NCBI GenBank assembly: GCA_032433765.1
Contig: JAVIAB010000051.1
Location: forward strand, 151,763,276 to 151,827,275
Length of the DNA stretch: 64,000 nucleotides
DNA from: Megaustenia siamemsis
Lineage: Eukaryota > Mollusca > Gastropoda > Stylommatophora > Ariophantidae
Reading direction: 5' to 3'
Program-made: the position numbers and the translations under genes
Notes under the pieces: model-generated
Database searches by the model: none
Told to the model about the DNA's origin: nothing
The model's input: only the letters and a program-made list of their open reading frames with translations
Shown here: piece by piece, positions 11,229 through 21,581 of the stretch
How positions within the stretch are numbered: position 1 is the first letter of the stretch
Layout: each line of letters starts with the position of its first letter

Positions 11229-11585
11229 ATGATCTCACAACGTTGGCTTGCGCCAGGATCGGTGAACCAAAACCATCCAGACCCTGCTCCACCTCTCTGT
11301 GGTGCCTCTAGTAACAGACTAACCTGTCTAGTCTGGCCAAGCGAGTAGGGATCGAAGAGGGAAGATAACCCGGTACTCAAAAATGTCATGCTGAAGTTGG
11401 ATGTTTTGGGCCGAAAGGCGCAAATATCACAGTTATACTGTAAACCACAACACAACGCAAACACGCCTACTTAACGTCCTTTTAAGGGCGGATGATGACG
11501 AGGTACACTCCTTAAGTCATCGGGCGAACGCAAGCAAGCAGCAGCACACCGTAAACTGCTTTAGTATACCAGTAGTTATTGGTTA
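11229..11585 (+). repeat. Dispersed repeat B, copy 2
   Basis: Best preserved copy of the family also seen at 5615-5975 (minus) and 20555-20790. It runs from GGCTTGCGCCAGGATCGG past GGGCCGAAAGGCGCAAAT to the GCAAGCAAGCAGCAG region. No coding potential is convincing. Confidence 0.65.
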
Positions 11586-11643
11586 AAGAGTGGAATAATT
11601 AATAACTGCTACTTAACGTAGCATCTTTACCGTTAACCTGCTA

Positions 11644-13714
11644 TAGCTCGTTTCAAATCACTTGCCCAACTTCAAAACGCTATTGCTCAGAAACCGTTTG
11701 TTAAATACTGTTGAAATTTTCCAAATGTTATTAGAATGCAAAAAACCCTTTAAATGTATATTTAACAAATATCTTGCAGCTGCAGTTTTCTTAAAGCGGC
11801 GAATTTCTTTGATGTTTGTCAAAATTGAAAATTGTGAACCCCTAAATAATAGAAATTACCGTAGTTGCTGGTCTATGATTAATTTTCACTAGGTAAAGGC
11901 GTGGCCGTAATGGGGAAATAACTGAATAAGGAAAAACACCAGGAGAATTATTGTCTTCTCAGTTCGAGGACGGACCTGTATGTCCAATTTTCATAGTTGT
12001 GGTCCTGAAAAGGACCGTTTGTTGAACTAATTTAAGGTAATATAGGGGCCAACATTGTGGGGGCTATATACTTTCATTCTGAATCAGACGAGTCTAAAAG
12101 ATTAATAACTGTTTGGGGTTGAACATTCCACAAACCATCATTTTTCCAATATTCCTCTTCCTGTTTTAAGACGTGGTCTTCACATTTAGCCCAATAATCT
12201 TTGTCTATATTTAATAAAGCAAGATTAGCAAGAGTCTTTACATCGCATATTTTGAATGTTGTATTTTCATCTGCCACTTGTCCTTTTAATTTTGCCCAGA
12301 TTAGTTCTATTGGATTTAAATGAGCATGGTAAGGTGGCAGCCTCAAACTTATATGACCGTGCTCTTGGATAATCTTATCTATTTGAAAAATCTTTGTCCT
12401 TTGTTTTTGCTTTACTAGAGATAGTAATTCAGGTTTTAAGTACATGTTATTAAATTGTATGTGCTCCTTTGTGAGCCATATCTTAATAGCATCTTTTGTA
12501 CTGGATGACGTCGGGACTTTATCTTCAAGTGCAACAATGTTGTGGTACGCTGCATTGTCCATTATTAGGCAAGATGGTCGATCTAGTGATGGGAGAACAG
12601 AATTTTAAATCCAATGTCTAAATATGTGACCATTCATCTCAGAGTGATAATCCCGATTGTCTATGGATTTTGAAAGAAAAATGAGCTCTGCATTCTGTAT
12701 TAGTCCATGTTGTCGACTACCTGCATGAGCAATTATCAAGCGCTGTCCTTTGCTGCTAGGTATTAATCTCTTAATCTTTCCATCTGATGACTGCCATTCC
12801 CTTTGGTTAGTGTGGTGAGCATTGATCCATGTTTCATCCAAGTACACAATATCATAACCTTGCTTGCGCACCTCTTTTACTTCACGTAAGTACTTGCTTC
12901 TCATGACTACTATATGTGGCTTCTCACAGATGATGTTTCATCCATTGGAATACTTTCTGAATGTAAAGCCTGCAGCTCTCACATTCCTCCATAATGTAGA
13001 CTTTGATATTTCAATACTGTTGTTCTTTTTCAGCGAAATTTTTAATTTTCTTATTGTAACAGTTTCATTCATACCCAACATTTTGCGAATTTCACTTCTA
13101 ATAAGTTCACTGTCGAAATTATCCAACATTTTTGCTCTTCCTTGTGATTTTGTATATTTGGAACATTGACAGTCACGTGCTTGAATCCAGCGATTAAATG
13201 ACCGTTTAGATAAATCCAAAATGTGTCTTGTCCTATTCTCAGGGTTTTCTAAAGAATGAAATAATCTTCCTCGTTTAGCCTCTTTGCAAAAATAGTCATA
13301 CATTTTTATTGCGATGTTTTGTAAACTGCAGAATTTCATTTTAAGACTCATGATAAATGTTACCGTTCCACGTCTACACCTATGAATGAACGGAAATGGA
13401 ACACACAATTTCTCAAGTGTCTAATTGTGTCAAAAAAACCACGGGGAAACTACCGTGTATGGATTTGTACTTGCTATTTTTAGTTTAAAATACTGTAAAC
13501 ATTAAGTTTTGACTACATCAATGGGTCGTTATAAATTTATATAAATCAAATAAGCAACAATAATAACCAAATGTTTTTTTTAAATGAAATTAATTCCCTG
13601 TTGGGTTCTAATCATTATAACTTTACATGCAAATTTTGAATAACTTACAAAAAGCGGTTAAAAAGCTATCGATTTTAAAAGTTGGGCACCAGTTATGAAA
13701 CAAGCTATAGTAGT
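11644..13714 (-). mobile_element. IS630-Tc1-mariner element with terminal inverted repeats, copy 2
   Basis: The ends are imperfect inverted repeats of about 30 bp. The left begins TAGCTCGTTTCAAATCACTT and the right, read in reverse, begins TAGCTTGTTTCATAACTGG. Both continue to GCCCAACTT. Each end is flanked by TA, the target-site duplication of this superfamily. The interior of about 2.07 kb holds one transposase gene on the minus strand (12074-13408). The element is close to full length but its gene is broken. Confidence 0.8.
12074..13408 (-). pseudogene. DDE transposase, nearly complete but interrupted
   Basis: A cut-and-paste transposase that would act on the TIRs at 11644 and 13714. N-terminal DNA-binding half (13408-12938): PENRTRHILDLSKRSFNRWI then TVTIRKLKISLKKN and STLWRNVRAAGFTFRK. 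A stop follows FRKYSNG. Catalytic half: YDIVYLDETWINAHH (first Asp, about 12835), SSKGQRLIIAHAGS, DYHSEMNGHIFRHWI, then a stop or frame change near 12600. The frame resumes at LIMDNAAYHN (second Asp, about 12560) and LRLPPYHAHLNPIELIW (acidic third residue, about 12310-12350). The C-terminus contains DYWAKCEDHVLKQEEEYW and ends LLDSSDSE. Two interruptions in otherwise good sequence imply recent inactivation. It is the intact reference for what copy 1 looked like before its minisatellite grew. Confidence 0.88.
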
Positions 13715-13785
13715 GCTACTGTACTACATATGTTTAAAATAATAATATTTTAATATAATAATATTTAATTATAATTAATTTTATT

Positions 13786-13930
13786 CTGTTGTTGACTGTT
13801 TTCCATGCCATGACACCAAGCTATCCAGTATTTTCTCTCTTTGTCATCCGCGATCTCTCTTTCCTTTTATTTTGCCAGTTGTAACCAAGTATTCCAACTT
13901 TCCTCTTCACATGATGTGCCCGAAAAACTA
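13786..13930. repeat. Copy of the 4256-4396 LINE-tail segment
   Basis: This segment is almost identical to 4256-4396 (TGTTGACTGTTTTCCATGCC through ATGATGTGCCCGAAAAA). Flanking sequence is unrelated, so it is a separate short insertion of the same LINE tail. Confidence 0.8.
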
Positions 13931-14900
13931 TAATTTTAATAATTTAAATAAACACAACACTAATCAAAACTATCATGTCAAAGCATATATTACTTAAATT
14001 ACTATCATTGCTTAAAACACCTAACAGTTTACATTTGACAACTTTATAGACTAAGGATATTAAGTATCAGATGCAGATTTTTAGAATCAAGAATGGGGCC
14101 ATTTATTTATTTAACAATTAACCAGTTTTTTTCTTCTTGAGTGCCCATGTATGGTACACTATGACTGTACAGTTATATTGAAAATAATTATTCCACACTT
14201 TGTGAGGCATGTCACAGTCTCTTATTAGTCTTATAAGTTGCTTTTAAGAAAAACAAAACATCTTTAATTCTTTCAAACTCTAGGAATAATAAACAAGTTC
14301 ATACTGAATAATAATTAACACATTTTCGGAGTGCAATGATGATGGCCCGAAAATAACTCAATAATAACACATTAATACTATGTAACCAAAAGTGGAGCAT
14401 TATCATTTGACAGCATATGTAGTAAAATGCATGTTCAGGTTATTTTGTTGGAAAAATGTTCTTATAGTCTTATTGTAGTAAGTTATTACCTTTAGGTGAT
14501 ATTATAATTGGATATTATCTATCAACAAATCTTATCTTGCCTAGGATAGGCAATTTTTGCTGCCTGTTCAGCTGGAGACACAATGAAGCCTAAGAGCATT
14601 GTTATTCGATCAGTAGAAAGGACTCAGTCATCAAATTTAGAGTAACAGCATCAGTACCACTTCGACAGGATTATAATATAAAGCAAACATGCGTCAGACA
14701 CGCGACAGTGCACGTAAGTTCATTTTAAATTATTTAATATATATATGTTTGTACATTATATTTAAAATTATAATGCACTACTGACTATTACCGGCACTGT
14801 AGATGCCATTACTTGACCACATATTGACAGCTTGAGTATGGGATGGTTCCCTCAATGACCTAACAAATATGGGGAATATAGTGTTAGTAGTGTATATATT
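13931..14900. other. AT-rich spacer, nothing recognised
   Basis: No supported gene. A short stretch at about 14866-14890 (CAAATATGGGGAATATAGTGTTAGT) resembles the tail of the SINE family at 25985 and 29750, and is probably a small remnant. Confidence 0.5.
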
Positions 14901-14904
14901 TTTA

Positions 14905-15666
14905 TATAACTAATTGCCATATTTATGTCTTAGTTCGTGTATTAGTTCACCATACAGTACTTGCCTAGGAATGCGCTTTTCTTCCATTTGTTGGACATGC
15001 CCCAGCCATCTTAGTCTTCGACATCTGAGCATCGACATGATTGTTTGTGTCTTAGCATGTTGCTGGACAGTTAAGTTGGTTATTTTGTCCTGCCATTTGA
15101 TGTGCAATATTTTGCGGAGACATCACATGTGACATTTAGTCTTTTTGCCTGAGGGCAGCATCGTCAGCAAATAAAAATTATTTAAGTAGGGCAACATTTG
15201 TTTTGGTTTTTGCTCTTAGTCGTGCTAAGTTGAACAGTGAGCCATCTGATCTTGTGCAAATGTAAATATCTCCTGAGCTGTTTTCGAAGGCGTAATTTAG
15301 GAGGACAGCAAAAAATAACCCAAAAGGGTGGGGGCGAGGACACATCCCTGTTTCACTCCTTTGTTGTCTTTGAAATTCTCTGATGGACTCCCATCAAAGT
15401 AGATTTTACCATTCATGTCTTCATGGAAGGACAAGATCAGCCTAAGTAATTTAGGAGGGCAGCCTATGCCTTCTAACACCCTGTAGAGCCTATCTCTGTT
15501 TACTGAGTCGAAGGCCTTTGTTAGATCCACAAAGGCAATATAGGGCGGCATATTTTGTTCTCGACATTTTTCTTGCAGTTGTCTGAGTGTGAAAATCATG
15601 TCTATGGTTGATCTCTCGGCTCTGAAGCCACATTGAGACCCGGGAAGAACACGTTCTGCAAGTCTA
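14905..15666 (-). pseudogene. LINE second half of reverse transcriptase and C-terminus
   Basis: Continues directly from the other side of the mariner: RLAERVLPGSQCGFRAERST, then YIAFVDLTKAFDSVNRDRLY (first catalytic Asp, about 15545-15490), GVKQGCVLAPTL (about 15360-15325), a frame change near 15300, IFADDAALR (catalytic Asp pair, 15160-15171 on the plus strand) and RWLGHVQQMEEKRIPRQVLY near the end. The frame change and stops at about 15300 and 15120 make it inactive now, although the join across the insertion is in frame. Confidence 0.85.
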
Positions 15667-16632
15667 CGAGGGCTGATCAAAAAGTATCGGAACTTTTGCA
15701 ATAAAAAAAAAACTACACAACTTACAGTTTTGAAATTTAATCTCCTTCGAAATAGTCCCCTTCTGAGGCCACACATTTAATCCAACGTTGTTTCCATTGT
15801 CGGAAGCATTCCTGGAACTCATCTTCTGAGATGGTGTGAAGCTGCCTCGTCGCATTTTCTTTTATCTCCTCCACATCTTGAAATCTTCTTCCTTTCAAGT
15901 GGGATTTGAGTTTGGGAAATAGGAAAAAGTCACAGGGAGCTAGATCTGGAGAATAAGGTGGCTGTCTGACCTGGGGAATGTTGTGTTTGGCCAAAAACTG
16001 CTGTACAAGCTGCGCTGAATGGGCGGGTGCGTTGTCGTGGTGGAGCTGCCATTGACCGGACGCATGCAAATCTGGTCTTCTTCGACGAATAGCATCTCTC
16101 AAACGCCTCAGAACTTCAATGTAATACTCCTTGTTTACTGTCTGACCAGAAGGGGCATACTCGTGATGAACAATGCCCTTGTAATCGAAGAAAACGATCA
16201 AAAGGGTCTTCACATTGCTGCGACTCATCCTAGCTTTTTTCGGTCTCGGGGAGTTTGCGGTCTTCCACTGCGAAGACTGAACCTTTGTTTCTGGATCATA
16301 ACCATAGACCCACGATTCATACACTCTTCCCCATATACTTTGTATAACTTTTCATAAGTTTCTGTGAAAGTATCACCAAGCTTTTGGCAAAAATTAATGC
16401 AAATTCTCTGCGCAATTTTTTCCGTCATTTTCCGCCATTGAAAATCCGACGACCACGTGGTACATGGCTAACGTCACGGCGCTGCCGTGATTAATCCACA
16501 CGTGCTACAACGACACAACTTGCACAGAGTGTTACACATATATCAAGGTCAATATGTGTACAGTTTGAATACAATCTGTTCGCTGGTTCCGAACCTATTA
16601 AGAAAGTACCGATACTTTTTGATCAGCCCTCG
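15667..16632 (-). mobile_element. Mariner element, 966 bp, internally deleted
   Basis: The terminal inverted repeats are CGAGGGCTGATCAAAAAGTA followed by TCGG at the left and the same read inward from 16632. They match for about 29 of 30 bases and are flanked by TA at 15665-15666 and 16633-16634. It carries a mariner transposase on the minus strand with an internal deletion (a full mariner is about 1.3 kb). It is inserted in the LINE at 14905-18615. High TIR identity indicates a fairly recent arrival. Confidence 0.95.
15737..16428 (-). pseudogene. Mariner transposase, deleted across the linker and first catalytic Asp
   Basis: The N-terminal part (16428 to about 16315) is the first helix-turn-helix of a mariner transposase: AQRICINFCQKLGDTFTETY, KLYKVYGEECMNR. 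The catalytic part is in another frame (about 16324-15737): ESWVYGYDPETK, LIVFFDYKGIVHHEY, LHHDNAPAHSAQL (second Asp) and SPDLAPCDFFLFPKLKSHL (third Asp, 34 residues later, the D34D spacing of true mariners). The second HTH, the linker and the Asp that normally precedes ESWV are missing, so this copy cannot catalyse transposition. It could still be moved in trans because both TIRs are intact. Confidence 0.92.
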
Positions 16633-17444
16633 TATGCAGGCGTTTAAGTATAACTCTAGCGAAAGCCTTGCCGGCTGTGCTAAGGAGAGAAATGCCTCTG
16701 TAATTATTGCAGTCGCCCGTCTCCTTTGTTTTTGTACAACGTTACGATCTTGGCATTTCTCATATCATGAGGTATTTCTCCTTGTCTCCAGCATTTGATT
16801 AGCAGTTTGTAAAGATGTGGAAGTAGTACGTTTAAGTTTTCCTTTAGTCCATCTGTGGGAATGTCATTTCCTGCAGCTTTTCCTCTTGAGAGGGCATTTA
16901 TAGCATCAGCAAGTTCGTTCATAGTAGGCTCAACATCCAGCTCGGACATTGTAGGATATTTAGGTATTGACTGGGCTAGAAGTGTGTTTGCTGGTCTGTC
17001 ATCATGGTATAGGTTGGAGTAGTGTTCAACCCATCTTTCCATTTGTTGTCCCTTGTCAGTAATAGGTTCTCTAAACTTGGATTTTAGGGGGGCTAATTTG
17101 GTTATTTTTGGTCCAAGGGCCTTTTTTATATTGTCATGCATGGTTTTTGAGTCGCCCCTGTCTGAGGCATTCTGTATTTCAAAACATAGATTGTTCCAGT
17201 ATTCATTTGAGTATCTTCTTGCTTCGCGTTGAAGAGTGGCTTGTGCATGTTTAAGCTGATCCTTGGTGATTTGATTGGGGTTATTTTTGAAGTTCAGTAG
17301 TGCCTTTTTCTTATTAGCTATTAGTGGGTCTAGTCTTGCTACATTTTCTTCGACCCAGTTGTTCTTTGAGAACCGTTTTTGGCCATAGGTAGATAGAGCG
17401 CAATTATAGATGTGTGTTTTCAGAGAGTACCAGTTGTCATCCAC
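16633..17444 (-). pseudogene. LINE linker and first half of reverse transcriptase
   Basis: Open from 17444 to about 16704 on the minus strand. It includes WVEENVARLDPLIANKKKAL, RWVEHYSNLYHDDRPAN (the pre-RT block), ALSRGKAAGNDIPTDGLKEN (RT block 0/1, about 16910-16850) and MRNAKIVTLYKNKGD. It then runs in another frame through GKAFARVILKRLH (about 16680-16640) up to the mariner target TA at 16633. Confidence 0.85.
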
Positions 17445-17559
17445 ACTTGATGAATCTTCTGCTTCTTCTACAAGTTCTTCAAACTTAGATCTAAAAATGT
17501 CTTTATTTGATGAGATTTTAGTCGCTGTGATGTTGATCTTGGCTGCTGGAGTCTCTCTT

Positions 17560-18546
17560 GATTTGTAAATATGACTACATCTAGCTTTGATCTTACTGAT
17601 GACGAGATCGTGGTCTGTATTGCAGTCTGCACTGTGATATGTTCATGTTATTCTGATGTTATTTAAAGACTGCCTACGTGTAAGAACTAGGTCTAGTTGG
17701 TGCCAGTGACCGCTTCTAGCATGACGCCATGTTGCTTTATGTTTGTGTTTCACATTAAAATAGGTATTAGTTGCACATAGATGATTATCTGAACAGAATT
17801 CTAGGAGTCTCTGGCCATTTTCATTGATTTTTCCAATGCCATGATGGCCTAGGCATGTTGGCCAAGATTGTTGATGAGATTCTGTGCGTGCGTTGAAATC
17901 ACCGAGTATATATAATAGCTCACCTTTTGGAAGTGAGTCAATGATCATTTGGAGTTTTTGGTAGAAGTTGTCTTTCTCTTCGTCTGATGCAGTCAACGTT
18001 GGTGCATAGGCACTAATGATATTTATTAATCCACTCTTTGTATGCAGCTGAAGTATCATTGAACGTTTGGACACTTCTTTTGGCGTGCTTATGGAGTTAA
18101 TTTGTTATGTACAGCGAAGCCTACTCCGTGTGGACGTGGTTATGGAGTTAATTTGTTTGTTATGTACAGCGAAGCCTACTCCGTGTGGACGTGGTTATGG
18201 AGTTAATTTGTTTGTTATGTACAGCGAAGCCTACTCCGTGTGGACGTGGCTTTTTGACACTTAGACCCCGCCAGAAAAAAGTATAATTTTCTTCCTTTAC
18301 AGAGCCAGAGTCTGAGAGTCTTGTTTCTTGTAGGGCAGCAATATCGACATGTAGTCTATTTAGTTCTTTATCTATGAGGGCTGTTCTAATTTGCCCTTCT
18401 GTTGGTGTGTTTGCTTTAGCAAGTCCAGGACACATGGTCCTTACGTTCCATGTGCCAAGTTTAAACATTGGTGCTTTCTTCCTCATTTCACTTTGCCTAC
18501 TCTGCCTGGGCACGGAATATGGAGATAGTGCTTTACCCAGTCGCAC
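17560..18546 (-). pseudogene. LINE endonuclease (EEP) domain
   Basis: Minus-strand blocks in order: KLGTWNVRTMCPGLAKANTP (start of the EEP fold, about 18464-18405), DIAALQETRLSDSG (catalytic Glu, about 18345-18300), KKPRPHGVGFAVHN, then a frame break caused by the 55-bp tandem copies at 18085-18250. It resumes with LINIISAYAPTLTASDEEK (about 18035), LLYILGDFNARTESHQ (catalytic Asp/Asn, about 17925-17880), and DCNTDHDLVISKIK (catalytic Asp-His, about 17625-17585) after another frame change near 17643. Its role would be nicking target DNA to prime reverse transcription. Confidence 0.85.
18085..18250 (-). repeat. 55-bp tandem triplication inside the LINE endonuclease
   Basis: Three consecutive copies of about 55 bp (the first about 4 bp shorter), each containing TATGTACAGCGAAGCCTACT and CCGTGTGGACGTGG. 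One copy corresponds to the normal PRPHGVGFAVHNKQ coding segment. The extra copies insert sequence and shift the frame, separating the QETRLSD block from the YAPT block. Confidence 0.9.
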
Positions 18547-18615
18547 TATCCCCCTCTCGACTTCGTTTCAAGGATTTCCGAAGGAGGGACAAAGTCCATA
18601 CATTTGGAATTGAAA

Positions 18616-20554
18616 GAAGGTGCAGGTGTATCTATATACAGGGTAATGAAACATCCAAAAATGCCTTGATAAACATTATAAGGCAATGTTCAATCAGTGT
18701 AAGACTTCATATATGCAGAATGCTTTGCGTTACTAGTTCCTAGATTCTAATTACTACATTCCTACCAACATATTCAAGAAAATAACACACAGACTGCACA
18801 GAACCAGCCAACAATTAACAATTTTGTGCAAACTTCAAAAAGACCAATCTAGGCCAGATTTAAGAACCTTGTAATGGAAGACTGTAATCTATATATAGTG
18901 GGGAGATTTTGTCGCTTCAGAATTTCACCAAATGTGTTTGGTCATATTGTCTGGGTGTGTGACAGTTTCTTCACTGAAGCTTAATCATTTCTGTCCTTTA
19001 ATAGAAAGATGGATCTGCATCTCTTCTTTTCATATAACACCTAGAGACCGCTATAAAGAGCCATTAATTGTCCTAATTTCTAGATAATAATAATTTAAAC
19101 AATTGTATAAAATATTGCAAGAAATGAGAAATATTTCCTTCCAATTTTTTTCTAATCACTGAACTTAACTTTTGATAAATTAAGCAAACATTTTAAAATT
19201 CAGAATTACTGCACATCATTCAAACTGTATTTTGGTAGCATATCCAGCATATTTTAGATAAAGAGCACTTGAATATTTTATTACAATTCATAATAAATAT
19301 AAGGAATGTGTGATGGAAATGTACGGTGGTTGAAACACTCATATTTTGTAAGTTAAAAAATGCAGCATTTAGATGTATGTGGCTCACATCTGAATGCTTG
19401 CTCTTTAAAACATCTTAGTTTCTTGCAGTGTGATGTAAAGTACTGAATTCCCTTCTATGAAGTCTGACCGGAATGTTTGTTTAGACCGCCACTGCTGGAA
19501 AAATGACACAGGGACTATATATTTTGTTATTACTCTCCACTTAATTCACAATATTTAATCTCTCATATTACAATTTTGAATCTAGATTGGTTTATACAGC
19601 AGTACAGTTTTAATAATTTCTGTGAATAAAAGTGAAAGGTTGTAATTTTTTTGATCGTTTTAATTTTGTTATTGAAGTTGCAACATATTTTTGTGCTCGA
19701 TGCGACAGTAGAAGTAAAAATCATGAACACTAGACTAGGTGGCAATTGTTATTTTAGCAAATTTGTGAGATGAGCTGAAACAACAGACACAGCACTGTCT
19801 GCGGTATTATATAAACAATTGTTTTTATAGCGGCAAGGCGGGGGAAAATTCTGAAAGTAGGTTAGAAACACCAGAATTTTTGTCGTAGGAAGGGCCTCAT
19901 TTGTGCCATATTAACTCTTTCGGTATGGAAGCTTTTTAATCGATGCAGCAGAAGAGATTTCAGTGACCAACATTTTTTATGGTTTTAAGAATCAATCTAC
20001 ATATTTATATTTAACCAATAACATATATATGAATTTTTAGATAATTGAACAAAGTATTAGATTTCACCAATACCAAGATCATATCTCTATCTATCTATTG
20101 TCCTTTCGAGCTGAAGACGGCACATAGGGCAGAACCACAATCTCAAAAACAGAAACCTTGCATGCCAAAATGGCACATATTGCAGAGATCACTGCTCTAA
20201 AATCTATGGCGCTGTTTCCATAACAATACAAGATCATATACGACATGTAAGAAGAATATAGTTTGATGATGGTACACACTAATCAAAATGAGAGCGGCGC
20301 ACTATGCAGCAAAATGTACGGGGTCAAAATCGGCTTGGCACACTACGTTTAAACTAAACGTATGGAAAGAATTAACGGTTTAATCTGTGTCAATGTGACT
20401 TAGGTCATTTCAGCTTTAAAAGCATGGCTGCTCAGCTCATAAGAAACATTGATTGCAAGAAGTATCAAAATGTAATATAGAAACAAAAACTGAGCAGATG
20501 TGGTTGAAAAAAATGATGGGCCTAGTTGCCGTAAATCATAGCTGATTGCTTGCG
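18616..20554. other. AT-rich region upstream of the DBF4-like gene
   Basis: No gene is supported. This is a plausible place for the missing first exon and promoter of the DBF4-like gene, but I could not identify either. A tetranucleotide run CTATCTATCTAT lies at about 20086-20098, next to a CCTTTCGAGCTGAAGACGGC block that resembles a segment at 56325. Confidence 0.4.
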
Positions 20555-20790
20555 CCAGAATTAGGGCACCAGAACTATCCAGATTTCATCTCATGTCTTC
20601 ATGGCGCCCCAAAAGACAGACTACCATCTAGTCAAGGGAGTAGAGAAAAGCAACCTGATACTTGAAAATGTCAACTGAAGGCAGATGGGTTGGATCGATA
20701 TTCACAAATATTAACACCTTGCTGTAAACTGCAACACAGCCCATCTATGCCTAGTTAATGTCATTGTAAAGGTTGACAATAGAAGTGAAT
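20555..20790 (+). repeat. Dispersed repeat B, copy 3
   Basis: Diverged copy of the family at 11229-11585. Shared blocks are GCTTGCGCCAGAATT, AACTATCCAGATT, GATACTTGAAAATGTCA and TGTAAACTGCAACACAGCCC. It is truncated at its 3' side. Confidence 0.6.
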
Positions 20791-21438
20791 TTTTTAAAGC
20801 CATCCATTGAGAGAAAAAGAAGAATATTTATGTCTTCTTAGTACAAATTATTAGTAAGTGTGATTTCTGAATACAAAAATAGAAATATACAAAAGCACTT
20901 CGCGTGCAGTTATTGGTTCAATGAAAAGATGAACAATTAGAAAAATAAATAAATTGATTGATAATATATGAGATGCACAGATGCATTTCAGAAATGTGTT
21001 TGTTTGTTCAGCTATACACAATTTATGGCTGCCATAGATGAGATAATAATGTGTCAGTTATTGCTGAACATTTATCATAATTAATTCTAAAAAAAAAAAA
21101 AAAAAAGTCGACAGTGAAAAGCAAATGAGGAAGGAAAGAAGAAGAAGAAACAAAATTGAACTGACAATTATCCCAGTTTCTTAGTTTTCTAATTTTTGGA
21201 ATTGAGGAATAAAGGTAGCATGTCTAGTACAGTCATTGTGAGGTGTTCATGTAGGAGTTTTTAATCTCAGCTGTTAAAGAAAGAGCATTTTGAATTTACC
21301 GTGGATTTAACCTACCTCCACGTTATTTTGAGACAGATTATTTTTTTAATTTGGTCATCTGCTGTTTGAAAAATGAATAATTATAGTTAGATTGGGTCTA
21401 TAAATGTATCTCTTACTATGTTTGCATGTTATCTGCAG
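20791..21438. other. Spacer before the first recognised DBF4 exon
   Basis: AT-rich, with a poly-A run at about 21089-21106 and purine-rich GAAGAAGAAG at about 21140. It could be intron or 5' flank; nothing decides between them. Confidence 0.4.
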
Positions 21439-21581
21439 GTGCTTGTCAGAGAAGTAGACGGAAACTTGAGTTTGAGGCCCAGAAACATCAGTTGCCATTA
21501 TTAAACAAGGCAGTATATATGGATATGAAACATGGCAAGCAGGCAGAACTAATGGAAGAGCAGTTGAAAAAGTTAGGGGCT
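21439..21581 (+). CDS. DBF4-like exon 1 of those found: start of motif N
   Basis: Encodes RSRRKLEFEAQKHQLPLLNK and then AVYMDMKHGKQAELMEEQLK, matching the first half of the DBF4 BRCT-like motif N (a hydrophobic strand followed by a helix and KKLG). Donor GTAAGT at 21582, ending in phase 0. Two acceptors are possible, TGCAG before 21439 and GTCAG before 21450. In-frame ATG 21426 lies only 13 bases upstream, so this may even be the first coding exon. Confidence 0.82.

Larger units (their letters stand above)
14905..18615 (-). mobile_element. Non-LTR retrotransposon (LINE), interrupted by a mariner
   Basis: On the minus strand, from 18546 down to 14905, this element carries an EEP endonuclease, a linker, a reverse transcriptase and the C-terminal RWLGHVQQMEEKRIPRQVLYGEL block (about 15010-14940), in that order. 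It is near full length. The mariner at 15667-16632 splits the reverse transcriptase. Removing it together with one TA joins the LINE frame exactly. Confidence 0.9.
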
